The notes beneath the pieces were generated by a model that had not been told where the DNA came from, did no database searches, and worked only from the letters and a program-made list of their open reading frames with translations. Below are positions 8,999-17,387 of a stretch of DNA of 64,000 bases, piece by piece. The translations under genes and the position numbers were made by a program. Positions within the stretch are counted from its first letter, which is position 1; each line of letters starts with the position of its first letter. Source of the DNA: Nannocystis pusilla (GTDB lineage Bacteria; Myxococcota_A; Polyangia; Nannocystales; Nannocystaceae); NCBI RefSeq assembly GCF_026626665.1, contig NZ_JAPNKE010000002.1:10374001-10438000 (forward strand), read 5' to 3'.

Positions 8999-10120
8999 AT
9001 GTCGCGCTTCATCGGCCTCGTTGCCACGCTCTACTTTGTTGGCTGTCACACCGCCGTGCCCGATGCCACGCCGTTCGGGAGCGCGAGCAGCGAGGTCGAG
9101 ACGACGAGCGCGACGACCTCGACCTCGTCGAGCACGACGACGAGCACGACCACGCCGACGACGACCTCGGGCTCCGGTGACGTGTCGACGTCGACGTCGA
9201 CGAGCGAGGCCGTCGTGAGCAGCAGCAGCGGTAGCGTCGCGCCGGACTTCGGCGACGTCGCGCCGGACGGCTGCCAGGGGAAGATCGACATCATCTTCGC
9301 GATCTCCACCGAGTACCCGATGAAGGAGTATCAGCCGCGGTTGCTCGCGGCGTTCCCCGAGTTCGCGCAGGCGCTCGAGGAGGAGCTTGGGGGGTTCGAC
9401 CTGCACGTCCTCGTGACGGACTCCTCGTACACCTGGTCGATGGACGACTGCGCGTTGTGCCAGGATCCCGCCGACTGCGACCCGAACGGCATGCCGGATC
9501 TGTGCGGCGCCACGATCGACGAGTGTGACTACACCATGGGCTCGGGGGAGACCTTCGGCAGCGAGCTCGGCTCCTCGGGCCGGCGCTGCAAGCTCGCGGG
9601 CGGTCATCGCTACATCACCAGCGCGGAGCCCGACCTCCCGGCCGCGTTCGACTGCATCGCGCGCGTGGGCTGGGGTAGCGCCACGCCGCAGACCTTCGAC
9701 TCGATCTTCTCGGCCCTCGACCACCCCTTGGTCGAGACGGGCATCGAGCTCAACGCGCCGGGCGGCTGCAACGAGGGGTTCTTGCGCGACGACGCGCTGC
9801 TGCTGCTGGTGATCATCCAGGATTCGTACGAGAACTGGTCGCTGGGCGGGCCCTACCAGTGGCGGAAGGCGCTGTACGCCGTGAAGGGCGGCGACGAGGA
9901 CGCCGTGATCGCGCTGGCGATCACGGCCGACAACGACATCACACCCAGCCTCTGCGCCCCCGACGGCCCGCAAGGCCAGCCCAACCGCATGCGCGCGTTC
10001 ATGGAGGACTACCTCAAGCACGGGACGATGGCGTCGATCTGCGCGCCCGAGTACGGCCCGTTCTTCAAGCAGGTCGCCGCCAAGCTCGCGCCGCTGTGCG
10101 ACCAGTTCATCCCGGATTGA
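8999..10120 (+). CDS. Lipoprotein A1, von Willebrand A-like, MIDAS motif lost
   Basis: This 373-residue secreted lipoprotein has the lipobox LYFVGC (Cys16), a Ser/Thr-rich linker of about 70 residues, and then a globular domain. The domain opens KIDIIFAISTEYPM, where related vWA lipoproteins have a DxSxS metal site (VIDNSGSM-like). Here the Asp and both Ser positions are replaced, so metal-dependent ligand binding is unlikely. Many Cys residues (CALCQDPADC, GATIDECD) suggest disulfides. It is a close paralogue of the gene at 13644 and converges on lipoprotein B1 with a gap of only 20 bp. Its role is unknown; the vWA assignment is by alignment by eye. Confidence 0.85.
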   Translation: MSRFIGLVATLYFVGCHTAVPDATPFGSASSEVETTSATTSTSSSTTTSTTTPTTTSGSGDVSTSTSTSEAVVSSSSGSVAPDFGDVAPDGCQGKIDIIFAISTEYPMKEYQPRLLAAFPEFAQALEEELGGFDLHVLVTDSSYTWSMDDCALCQDPADCDPNGMPDLCGATIDECDYTMGSGETFGSELGSSGRRCKLAGGHRYITSAEPDLPAAFDCIARVGWGSATPQTFDSIFSALDHPLVETGIELNAPGGCNEGFLRDDALLLLVIIQDSYENWSLGGPYQWRKALYAVKGGDEDAVIALAITADNDITPSLCAPDGPQGQPNRMRAFMEDYLKHGTMASICAPEYGPFFKQVAAKLAPLCDQFIPD

Positions 10121-10140
10121 GCGGGCCGCCGCGATGGGCC

Positions 10141-11762
10141 TCAGGGGTGGTGGACTCTCATCCAGGCTCGATTTTCCCGGGCGCCTGCCACCGCGCAAAA
10201 CCCTCTGACATCGCAGGCGGCCGCCTTCAAACTGGCGCTGGGAAAAGATTCGTCATAGACGACGGGGGCGTCGCTGAACTGAAACACGACCACTCCCGCA
10301 GAGATCGGGTTGCCGTTGACGGTCGCTGCTGCCGTGATTCCGCCTCGCTGTCGCAGGCGATCCCGTAGAACTTCGCGTCATCGAGCTGCTCGATCCGGCG
10401 CTTCGCCCCGCCGTTGCCCGAGGGATCGAGCCACCGAGTGACGGGCGACGGAGGGCTGCCGCTTTCTTCGATCCATCCGCCCGCCACCAGCTCGTCCGCG
10501 CAGATCGTCGCCGTGGCGAGGCCGTCATCGAGCGCGTCGAGCCCGCTCGAGGTCCAGGTCGCGTCGAGTTCACCATCGAGCGCGTACTGCAGCGAGAAGG
10601 AGCGCAGGCGCGTGTCCTTGTCCTCCAAGATGTAGCGCTCGCCGACCACGACCAGGACTTGCAGCGCGTCGGACCAAACCAGCGCGCGTGGATGCTCGTC
10701 GAAGATGTTGAGATCGTCGCTCCAGTCGTCGCCCGGCAGCGGCGCGGCGATCTTCTCGTGCCAGAGCTCTGTCCCGTTGTCGTCGAAGCCCTCGATGAAG
10801 CCGTCGGCACGCAGGACGTTCTGGTCGATCCACTGCTCCTCGCCGACCACGAAGAAGCCCGCGGGGCTGGCGGTGACGCCGTTGTAGACGTGACCCGGCT
10901 CGCCGAGCCGTTCCCAGTCGAGCGGGCCCTCGGGCGAGAGCACGGCGATGTAGGGCAGATAGTCGGGGAAGTCGCCGACGTTGGCGACGATGGCGGTGCG
11001 GCCCTCGCCGTCGACCGCCAGGCCGACGGCCTGCGAGGGCCCCGGGAGGGCTTTGTCGGTCCACTGGGAGATCTTCCACGGGGAACCGAACTGCGGCTTG
11101 CACGAGTCGGGATCGAGGCGCCACACCGCCGCCTCGGTAGGCCACCCGAGCGTGCCCGCCAGCACCAGCGGGTCGCCGTAGACGACGCCCGCGAACCAGC
11201 CGTTGTCGGATCCCTCCTCGAACTCGCACCGAGGGTCCCCCGTCTTGGGCAGCTCCACCTTCAGCGTCGCCGTTGCGACGTCCATCTGACCCTTGTCATC
11301 CTCGGCGGTCAGCTCGAGCTGGTAGACGCCGTCCGACTCGACCTTCGAGGTGGCAGTGAAGGACCACTCGAAGTTCGCCGGAGTACCGGCCAGTATATCT
11401 TCGTCGTTGACCTTCAACGTCAGCATGGTCACGCTCTCGCTGAAGGACGCGATCGCGTGGGCCGTGCCGGCCTCGTTCAGCATGTCGGGCTTGATCTCGA
11501 ACTCGAGGATCTTCGGCGGCTGGTTCTCCGGTTCGCCGGTCGTCATGCTCCACGGGTCGCCGGAGCCCGGAGTGGCGGGCAGCGGCTCCTGGGTGGTCGC
11601 CGGCATGCCGCTCGTCGCGCTCGCGTCGATGCCGGTGCTCGTCACCGAGGAGGAGGCGCCGCTGCTGTCGCTGTCCTTGGGGAACAGCGCCGTCGCGTGG
11701 TTCGCCACTTCCGTGTAGCAACCCACAGTCACGAGGGAGAGGAGAAGTGTACTTCGGGACAT
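10141..11762 (-). CDS. Lipoprotein B1, Ig-like plus beta-propeller (one frameshift)
   Basis: This lipoprotein starts MSRSTLLLSLVTVGC (lipid Cys15), followed by a ~60-residue Ser/Thr-rich linker, an Ig-like domain (PPKILEFEIKPDML onward) and a series of beta-propeller blades such as AAVWRLDPDSC, YIAVLSPEGPLDWE and GFIEGFDDNGTELWH. One base change near 10345 restores the true C-terminus, which ends CDVRGFCAVAG and then RVHHP, matching the end of paralogue B2 (CDFRGFCATAG, RVHHP). Without the correction the frame stops at 10227. It probably acts at the cell surface; its partner and ligand are unknown. Confidence 0.8.
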
Positions 11763-12245
11763 GTCCTCGGCTCCGCACGCGCCGCGCAAGAAGATGATAC
11801 CGACGGAGCGGCCGCGCACGAACCACGACCGCCGCCGAGACGGCGAGCGGTCGACCTGTCCGAGAAACGCTGGTGGCGGCGAGGTTGACGCCCCGCAGCA
11901 CGACGTCCAGTCGTTGTGTACGCAAAGAAATAAGATTTGTGTAGTGCGGGAAGTCGCGCAAGGCGCCTGGCGTGGGCTTCTAGGGGCCAGTAGCCTGGCA
12001 CGCGCGGCTGCGCACTTCCCGCTTTGCGGCTGTTTTTTACATTCTTGGCGCTGACGCTGCGTCGCTCGCCGAGACGACTGCCTGCGGCAGCGCGGGCGCC
12101 GAGGTGAGCGCGGATGGGCTGTGGACGGTGACCCCGAGCGCGACGGCGACGTCGTCGACGAGCACCGTCACCGGCGATCTATCGACGGCCGCGCCCGCCG
12201 CGGGGCCGCCCTCGTCGACGCGCAGCACGTGTACGTGCAGCGAGC
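11763..12245. pseudogene. Relics of a third module copy (ends of membrane gene and lipoprotein A)
   Basis: On the minus strand at about 11785-11822 the sequence reads VRGRSVGIIFLRGA, matching the last residues (VRGGAAGVIFSGAF) of the membrane protein that lies behind B2. On the plus strand from about 11908, the upstream region of lipoprotein A2 is recognisable (GAAATAAGAT, then GGGGCCAGTAGCCTGG). It is followed at 12050-12110 by a decayed signal-peptide and linker region (GCTCGCCGAGACGAC also occurs in A2). No intact reading frame remains. This marks the junction of an old tandem duplication. Confidence 0.65.
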
Positions 12246-12269
12246 GAGCTGAATGCGCGCGGTCTCGAA

Positions 12270-12722
12270 TCACTCGGGCAATCTGGGCCGCCGTCTGCGG
12301 AAGCGCCGTTCGCTCGCCCCCAGCCCAATGGCATAGACCAGGATGATGCCGATGCCCCAAAGTGGGCCCGTGGAGAATACGACGAGAGCGCCGAGTGACA
12401 GCTCCAGGGCGAGGCGTATGGCTCCTCCCAAGCTCCCAAAATGGTGACGGAAGAAGGCTCGTTGAAACTCCTCGGTAGCGCAGAAGCCAAGAGGTTGATC
12501 AGGGCCAGCCTGGACCAAGGCCGCGGAGGGGGCGGAAAAACGAAGTGGGCGCCGTTGGACACGGTCGCGGGTGAACCGCTCGATCATGCCAGCAACAGGA
12601 AGTAGCAGCAAACTGCACACCCATAGGTGCCACGTCGATAAGCTGAACCAACTGTCCAATAACATGAGCGAGATGAACGCCAAGGCCATCGCCCCAAACC
12701 CCAGCGGCGTGCGAATCGCCAC
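12270..12722 (-). CDS. Small membrane protein of unknown function
   Basis: This 150-residue protein has three or four hydrophobic segments (AMALAFISLMLLDSWFSL, WVCSLLLLPVAGMI, and a long one near 115-135) with a basic stretch between them and a basic tail RRFRRRRPRLPE. I do not recognise a family. Codon use is less GC-rich than in neighbouring genes, and it sits between relic DNA and A2, so it may be a recent arrival. The start at 12722 is the first Met before the first helix. Confidence 0.5.
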   Translation of the reverse strand: MAIRTPLGFGAMALAFISLMLLDSWFSLSTWHLWVCSLLLLPVAGMIERFTRDRVQRRPLRFSAPSAALVQAGPDQPLGFCATEEFQRAFFRHHFGSLGGAIRLALELSLGALVVFSTGPLWGIGIILVYAIGLGASERRFRRRRPRLPE

Positions 12723-13643
12723 GTTCCAGATTCGCGCGTGGGCCAGAAGCCCAGGTATTGAGCAGGGAAGGGCCGTTTCCCGTAGATCGAGATCTGCATG
12801 TGCCCCTTCACTTCTTGTTTCCCTTCACTTCTTGTTTCCGTTCTGGGCTTTGTCACACTTGTTCTTCACATAGGGGTAGGCAAGGTGAGGGAGAGGACGA
12901 GGGCGATGGTGTGCATGAGCATTCTGGGAGGCTGGATGAGGTTCAAACATCGGCAAGGTGGAAGCCGGCATTTCGCGGTTCCGTCGCATGCGGACGATCT
13001 TGCGTAATCCAGCACCCCGGCGACGATGCCGCCGAGGTCGCCGCACTTGGCGGCTGGGTGCGGCGGTCTCGGCAGCGCGGTCGGCGAATCCCGCGAGCGA
13101 GCAGCACGATCACGGACGTCGCTGAGAGCACCGGCGGGGTCGGCACCCACACCGTCGACATCGACGCCTTCAACCGCGACGCCAGCGCCAGCAGTGGCAC
13201 CGGGCCGAGCGCGGCTAAATCTCAGGCCCGACGCTCCCGCGTCGTTTCAGTGGCTCCTCGGAGACGAGCCGGCCCCATGTCGCAAGGCTCCACTGCTTGC
13301 CGCCCTTGCGACCCGCGAGCGCTGGCAAATGCATTGGCAGCGAACACGCGTTACGGGCGATGCATGCGGATCCTTGCGTGGTTGCCCACGAGATCGGCTG
13401 TAGCGACCTGGATGCTCTCCTGTGGAAGTTTTCGAAGAGACAGCGGCGTCGGCGGCCGCCCTGAGTGGTCCATGAGCCGGCATCGACGGTTGATGGGTTC
13501 GAGCCGCGCGAGGGCGACGAGGTTGCCGCCCCTGTTGCCGCGAAGCCGGTCGTTGCTCAAGCAACGAAATAAGATCTTGGATTGCGCCGAAGGACGCGCA
13601 AAGGGGTAGCACGGGCCGTTGGGGGCCGGTAGCTTGGTGCGCG
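12723..13643. other. Intergenic region upstream of A2, no supported gene
   Basis: This 920-bp stretch holds no frame that I can support as a gene. It contains a short direct repeat, CCCTTCACTTCTTGTTT, twice in a row at about 12802-12836. The last ~90 bp (from about 13555) are the A2 leader, recognisable because the same sequence (GAAATAAGAT and GGGGGCCGGTAGC) recurs in decayed form at 11908-12000. Confidence 0.5.
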
Positions 13644-14798
13644 ATGTCGCGCATCACGAGTCTTGCCGTCGCTCTCTACCTCGTTGGCTGCAACGCTCTG
13701 CCGCTCGCCGAGACGACGCCCTTCGGCAGCGGGGGCGCCGAGGGAACCACGGGCGGGCCGTCGACTGCGTCCACGGACGCGAACACGAGCGCGACGACCG
13801 CAGCGCCGACGACGACCACGGGCGCGATCGAGATGTCGACCGGCGGCGACGTGTCGACTTCAGGGCTGAGCGAGCCCGTTCTGAGCAGCAGCAGCAGCAG
13901 CAGCAGCGGTATTCTGCCGGATTTCGGCGATGTGGCGCCGATCGGCTGCCAGGGCAAGGTGGACATCATCTTCGCAATCTCTGCCGAGTATACGATGGAA
14001 TTCGCGCAGCCGCGTTTGCTGGCGGCGTTTCCTGCCTTCGCGGAGGCGCTCGAGGAGGAACTCGGCGGGTTCGATCTGCACGTCCTCGTGACCGATTCGT
14101 CGAACTGGTGGTCCATGGATGATTGCTCGTTGTGTCAGGATCCAGCCGACTGCGATCCCGACGGCGTGCCGGATCTGTGCGGTGCGACCATCGATGAGTG
14201 CGATTTCACGATGGGAGCCGGCGAAACCTTCGCTAGCGAGATTGGTTCCTCCGGGCGCCGCTGCAAGCTGGCGGGTGGCCGTCGCTACATCACTGCCGAG
14301 GAGCCCGACCTCTCCGCCGCTTTCGACTGCCTCGCCCGCGTCGGCTGGGGCGGGGCCAGTCCGTTCCCCTTCGACTCGATCCTCGCGGCTCTCGATCATC
14401 CTTTGGTCGAGACAGGTGAAGTCTTGAACGGCCCCGGCGGCTGCAACGAAGGTTTTTTGCGTGACGATGCGTTGCTCGTAGTGGTGGTCATCCAGGATAT
14501 GTTCGACCAGATCTCCCAAGGGGGTCCCTATCAGTGGACCAAGGCCTTGTACGCGGTCAAGGGGGGCGACGAGGATGCGGTGTTCGGCCTCGTCATCACC
14601 TCCGACGCCGAGGTGTCGCCCAGTTTGTGCTACCCCGACAAGCCGCCAGTGGCCGCAAAGAACCGTCTTCGGCTATTCGCCGAGGATTATCTCAAGCACG
14701 GCAAGGTCGAGTCGATCTGCGCGCCGTCCTACGGAGAAGCGTTCAAAGAGACAGCGGCGCAGGTGGCTGCGTTGTGCGATCAGTTCATCCCGAAATAA
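13644..14798 (+). CDS. Lipoprotein A2, von Willebrand A-like, MIDAS motif lost
   Basis: This is a 384-residue paralogue of A1 with the same layout: lipobox LYLVGC, a Thr/Ser-rich linker including a run of nine Ser codons, then the KVDIIFAISAEYTM domain, again without the Asp and Ser of a vWA metal site. The Cys pattern and the C-terminus CDQFIPK match A1 (CDQFIPD). It converges on B2, leaving 29 bp between stops, the same arrangement as A1/B1. Codon use is slightly less GC-rich than in A1. The two copies share so much that a common role is likely, but none is known. Confidence 0.85.
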   Translation: MSRITSLAVALYLVGCNALPLAETTPFGSGGAEGTTGGPSTASTDANTSATTAAPTTTTGAIEMSTGGDVSTSGLSEPVLSSSSSSSSGILPDFGDVAPIGCQGKVDIIFAISAEYTMEFAQPRLLAAFPAFAEALEEELGGFDLHVLVTDSSNWWSMDDCSLCQDPADCDPDGVPDLCGATIDECDFTMGAGETFASEIGSSGRRCKLAGGRRYITAEEPDLSAAFDCLARVGWGGASPFPFDSILAALDHPLVETGEVLNGPGGCNEGFLRDDALLVVVVIQDMFDQISQGGPYQWTKALYAVKGGDEDAVFGLVITSDAEVSPSLCYPDKPPVAAKNRLRLFAEDYLKHGKVESICAPSYGEAFKETAAQVAALCDQFIPK

Positions 14799-14827
14799 AA
14801 TCGAGTGGATTCGTCAGAGAACTGCCG

Positions 14828-16438
14828 TCAGGGGTGATGTACGCGCACCCACGCGTGGTTCCCCAGGAGTCCGGCGGTGGCACAGAAGCCACGGAAATCG
14901 CAATCGAGGGCCGTCAATGCGGCCTGTGGGAACATGAGCTTGAACGTGAATGGATCGTCGCTCGCCGTGAAGCCGACCGCATAGGCGCCGGTGTCGGTCG
15001 TCGCCACGGCCGATACTTTCTGCTCAAGGTCGCAGGCGATAGCCTGCATCGACGTCTTGGCCAGGTTGTCGAGCCGGCGTTTGTCACCATTGCCGAGGGG
15101 ATCGAGCCAGCGGGTAGCGGGCGTGCGACTGTTCGGACCGGAGCCCACCCAACCGGCGGCCACTTGGACTCCGCCGCAGTTGGAGACTGCGAGTAGACCG
15201 TCCTCGTCGCCGTCGAGGCCACTCGAGGTCCACGCGCTGATAACGGCGCCGTTCGCCGTGTAGCGCGCAGAGAAGGCCCGCGTGATCAACATGTCAGCGG
15301 GTACTTGCCGTTCGCCGACGATGAGAAGCGTTTGACTCTCTGCTTGCCACGTGACCGCGCGGGGATGTTCGCCGAGGATTTTGGGGTCGTCTGGAAAGTC
15401 ATCGCCCGGCAGCGGTGCGGCGAGGGTGTCCCACCAGACCTTCGTGCCAGTGGTGTCGAAGCTCTCGACGAGGCCGTCGAAGAGCGCCGGCAGCATATCG
15501 TTGACGAGCACCTCACCCACCGCCACGAAGCGATTCGGCGCGGCGGTGACGCCGCTGTACGTCTGCCCGATCGGGCCGACGTACTCCCACTGGAGCGCGC
15601 CTTCGGGCGACAGCACCGCCAGGTAGGGCTGGCGGGACAGGCCTGCGCCGATGTTGGCGGCGATCGCCATGCGGCCCTCCGCGTCGAGCGCCAGGCCGAC
15701 CGCCTCCGACGTCGCCTGGATGTCCATGGGGCTCCACTCGGACAGCTGCCGCGGGTAGCCGGCTTGCGGCTGGCACGAGTCGGGATCGAGGCGCCACACC
15801 GTGGCCTCGTAGGACGGATTTGCCAGCGCGCCGACGACGACCAGCGCGTCCTTGGCATAGACCGCGGCGGTCAGCCGGCCCGCGCCGACGTCTTCGGTGA
15901 ACACGCAGCGCTCGGTGCCGGTGTCGGGCAGCGTGACCCACAGCATCGCCGTCGCGCTGGCGGTGAGGCCCTCGCTGTCGCGGGCGACGAGCTCGAGCGT
16001 GTACGTGCCCTCGGACGCGGCCTTCGAGGTGGCCGCGAAGGTCCACGCGAACTCGGACGGCGGCCCGGCCCACACCTCTTCGCCGTCGACGCGCAGCTGC
16101 AGCGACACCACGTCGGCGCTGACGCTGACCTTCGCCTCGGCGGTGCCGGCCTCGTGCAGCGTGTCGGGCTCGACCGTGAAGCTGAAGATCTCGGGCGGTA
16201 CGTCGGCCGGCTCCTCGAACGTGGACGAGCTCGTGACGAGATGGGTGGTGCCCGGCGACGTGGTGCCCGTCACGGTCTGCCACGGCTCGCCGGTGGTCGT
16301 GCTCGTGCCCGTGCTCGTGGTCGCCGACGAGCCGGCTTCGCCGTCGGTCTCGGTGGGGAACCGCTCCGAGCCGTCGACCCAGGTCTGCGAGAAGCAGGCG
16401 GCGGCGGCGAGCGGGAGCACGAGTGTACTTCGGGACAT
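14828..16438 (-). CDS. Lipoprotein B2, Ig-like plus beta-propeller
   Basis: This intact 536-residue paralogue of B1 has the lipobox LAAAAC (Cys15), a Thr/Ser-rich linker with GTSTTTGE-type repeats, an Ig-like domain (PPEIFSFTVEPDTLHEAG) and propeller blades (ATVWRLDPDSCQPQ, YLAVLSPEGALQWE, GLVESFDTTGTKVWW). Start MSRSTLVLPL is chosen for its lipobox and because B1 starts the same way; an open extension to 16597 overlaps the next gene. It follows the membrane protein at 16453-17232 with 14 bp between them, so these two may be one transcript. Confidence 0.9.
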   Translation of the reverse strand: MSRSTLVLPLAAAACFSQTWVDGSERFPTETDGEAGSSATTSTGTSTTTGEPWQTVTGTTSPGTTHLVTSSSTFEEPADVPPEIFSFTVEPDTLHEAGTAEAKVSVSADVVSLQLRVDGEEVWAGPPSEFAWTFAATSKAASEGTYTLELVARDSEGLTASATAMLWVTLPDTGTERCVFTEDVGAGRLTAAVYAKDALVVVGALANPSYEATVWRLDPDSCQPQAGYPRQLSEWSPMDIQATSEAVGLALDAEGRMAIAANIGAGLSRQPYLAVLSPEGALQWEYVGPIGQTYSGVTAAPNRFVAVGEVLVNDMLPALFDGLVESFDTTGTKVWWDTLAAPLPGDDFPDDPKILGEHPRAVTWQAESQTLLIVGERQVPADMLITRAFSARYTANGAVISAWTSSGLDGDEDGLLAVSNCGGVQVAAGWVGSGPNSRTPATRWLDPLGNGDKRRLDNLAKTSMQAIACDLEQKVSAVATTDTGAYAVGFTASDDPFTFKLMFPQAALTALDCDFRGFCATAGLLGNHAWVRVHHP

Positions 16439-16452
16439 GTCGCGAAGCTCGA

Positions 16453-17232
16453 TCAGAACGCCCCGCTGAAGATGACACCGGCGGCCCCGCCGCGCACGTA
16501 CGGCCTCACTCGGGCCCGTCGCTTGGCCTTCACGAACATCGGGATCCCGGCGGCCAGCGTCATCGCGCCGGCGACCCCGAAGCCCAGAGTGAGCCACCGC
16601 GTCTGCTCCGCGATCCCGAACACCCGCAGGAACTCGTCCTTCTCCTCGAACGTCATCTTGCGCTCCTCGACGATCGCCCGCGACGTGATCGAGCGGGCCT
16701 CGAGGAGGTACGCGCCCGAGACCACGAGCGAGCCGATCATCAGCGCCGCGAGGCCGACGCCGGCGCCGAGCAGCCCGCGGCCGGTGCCGAGGCGCTCCTT
16801 GTCGTCGACCGGCGACTTCGGCGGCTGCCTCACGGGCCGCGCCACGGGTGCGGGCGCCGTCGCGGGCGGGGGAGTCGCCGCGGCGGACGGCGGGGCCTCG
16901 TCGGGCGAGCCGGACTTTTCACACTTATCGGCCTCGACCGCGCGGCGCCGGCGCTCGAGCGCCGAGTTGCGCGGCAGGGTCGGGTCGGCGAAGTAGGCGT
17001 CGAGCAGCGCCTTGGCCCGGCAGCGCGTGTCGGGCCGGTCCTCGTCGATCCACACCCCCGCGGCCATGGCGGCCGCCATTCGGCGGTCCTCCGGCGCCAC
17101 GGACGCGGCGGCTGCGATCGGTGCGGCGAGCTCGGCGGCTTCGAGCCGGCGGTCGGCCGCGTATTCGGTGCAGGCCGCCACTAAAACTTCGGGACAGGTG
17201 CCGGGGGCTCCGACCAGCGTGAAGAGCAACAT
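16453..17232 (-). CDS. Two-helix membrane protein of unknown function
   Basis: The protein has about 259 residues: an Ala-rich helical N-terminal half with Arg/Glu/Asp, a Pro/Ala-rich linker (PPPATAPAPVARPVRQPP), a membrane helix (LLGAGVGLAALMIGSLVVSG), a charged loop (IVEERKMTFEEKDEFL) and a second helix (LTLGFGVAGAMTLAAGIPMF). No family recognised. It is divergent from kinase 1 and just upstream of B2. Two in-frame Met codons (17232 and 17244) lie inside a 23-bp sequence that is duplicated upstream, so the start is uncertain. Confidence 0.7.
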   Translation of the reverse strand: MLLFTLVGAPGTCPEVLVAACTEYAADRRLEAAELAAPIAAAASVAPEDRRMAAAMAAGVWIDEDRPDTRCRAKALLDAYFADPTLPRNSALERRRRAVEADKCEKSGSPDEAPPSAAATPPPATAPAPVARPVRQPPKSPVDDKERLGTGRGLLGAGVGLAALMIGSLVVSGAYLLEARSITSRAIVEERKMTFEEKDEFLRVFGIAEQTRWLTLGFGVAGAMTLAAGIPMFVKAKRRARVRPYVRGGAAGVIFSGAF

Positions 17233-17327
17233 GTGCGTGTACATCGTCTTACCGTCGCAGGGCCTGGTCTCGTCTCGTATACCAAGAACTTGCAGCGCCG
17301 GGGAAACATGTGCGTGTACATCGTCTT
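17228..17327. promoter_or_regulatory. 77-bp tandem duplication in a divergent promoter region
   Basis: The 23 bp at 17228-17250 recur exactly at 17305-17327 (AACATGTGCGTGTACATCGT and three more bases). Each copy is followed by a CGTATACC element (17275 and 17350). The repeat lies between the starts of the membrane protein (-) and kinase 1 (+). It duplicates the start-codon region of the membrane protein out of frame (77 is not a multiple of three). It may double a regulator site. Confidence 0.7.
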
Positions 17328-17387
17328 GAAGGCGCTGGCCTCACGCCCCTCGTATACCGCAGACCGGAGGTCGTGCTATGAGGCGCC

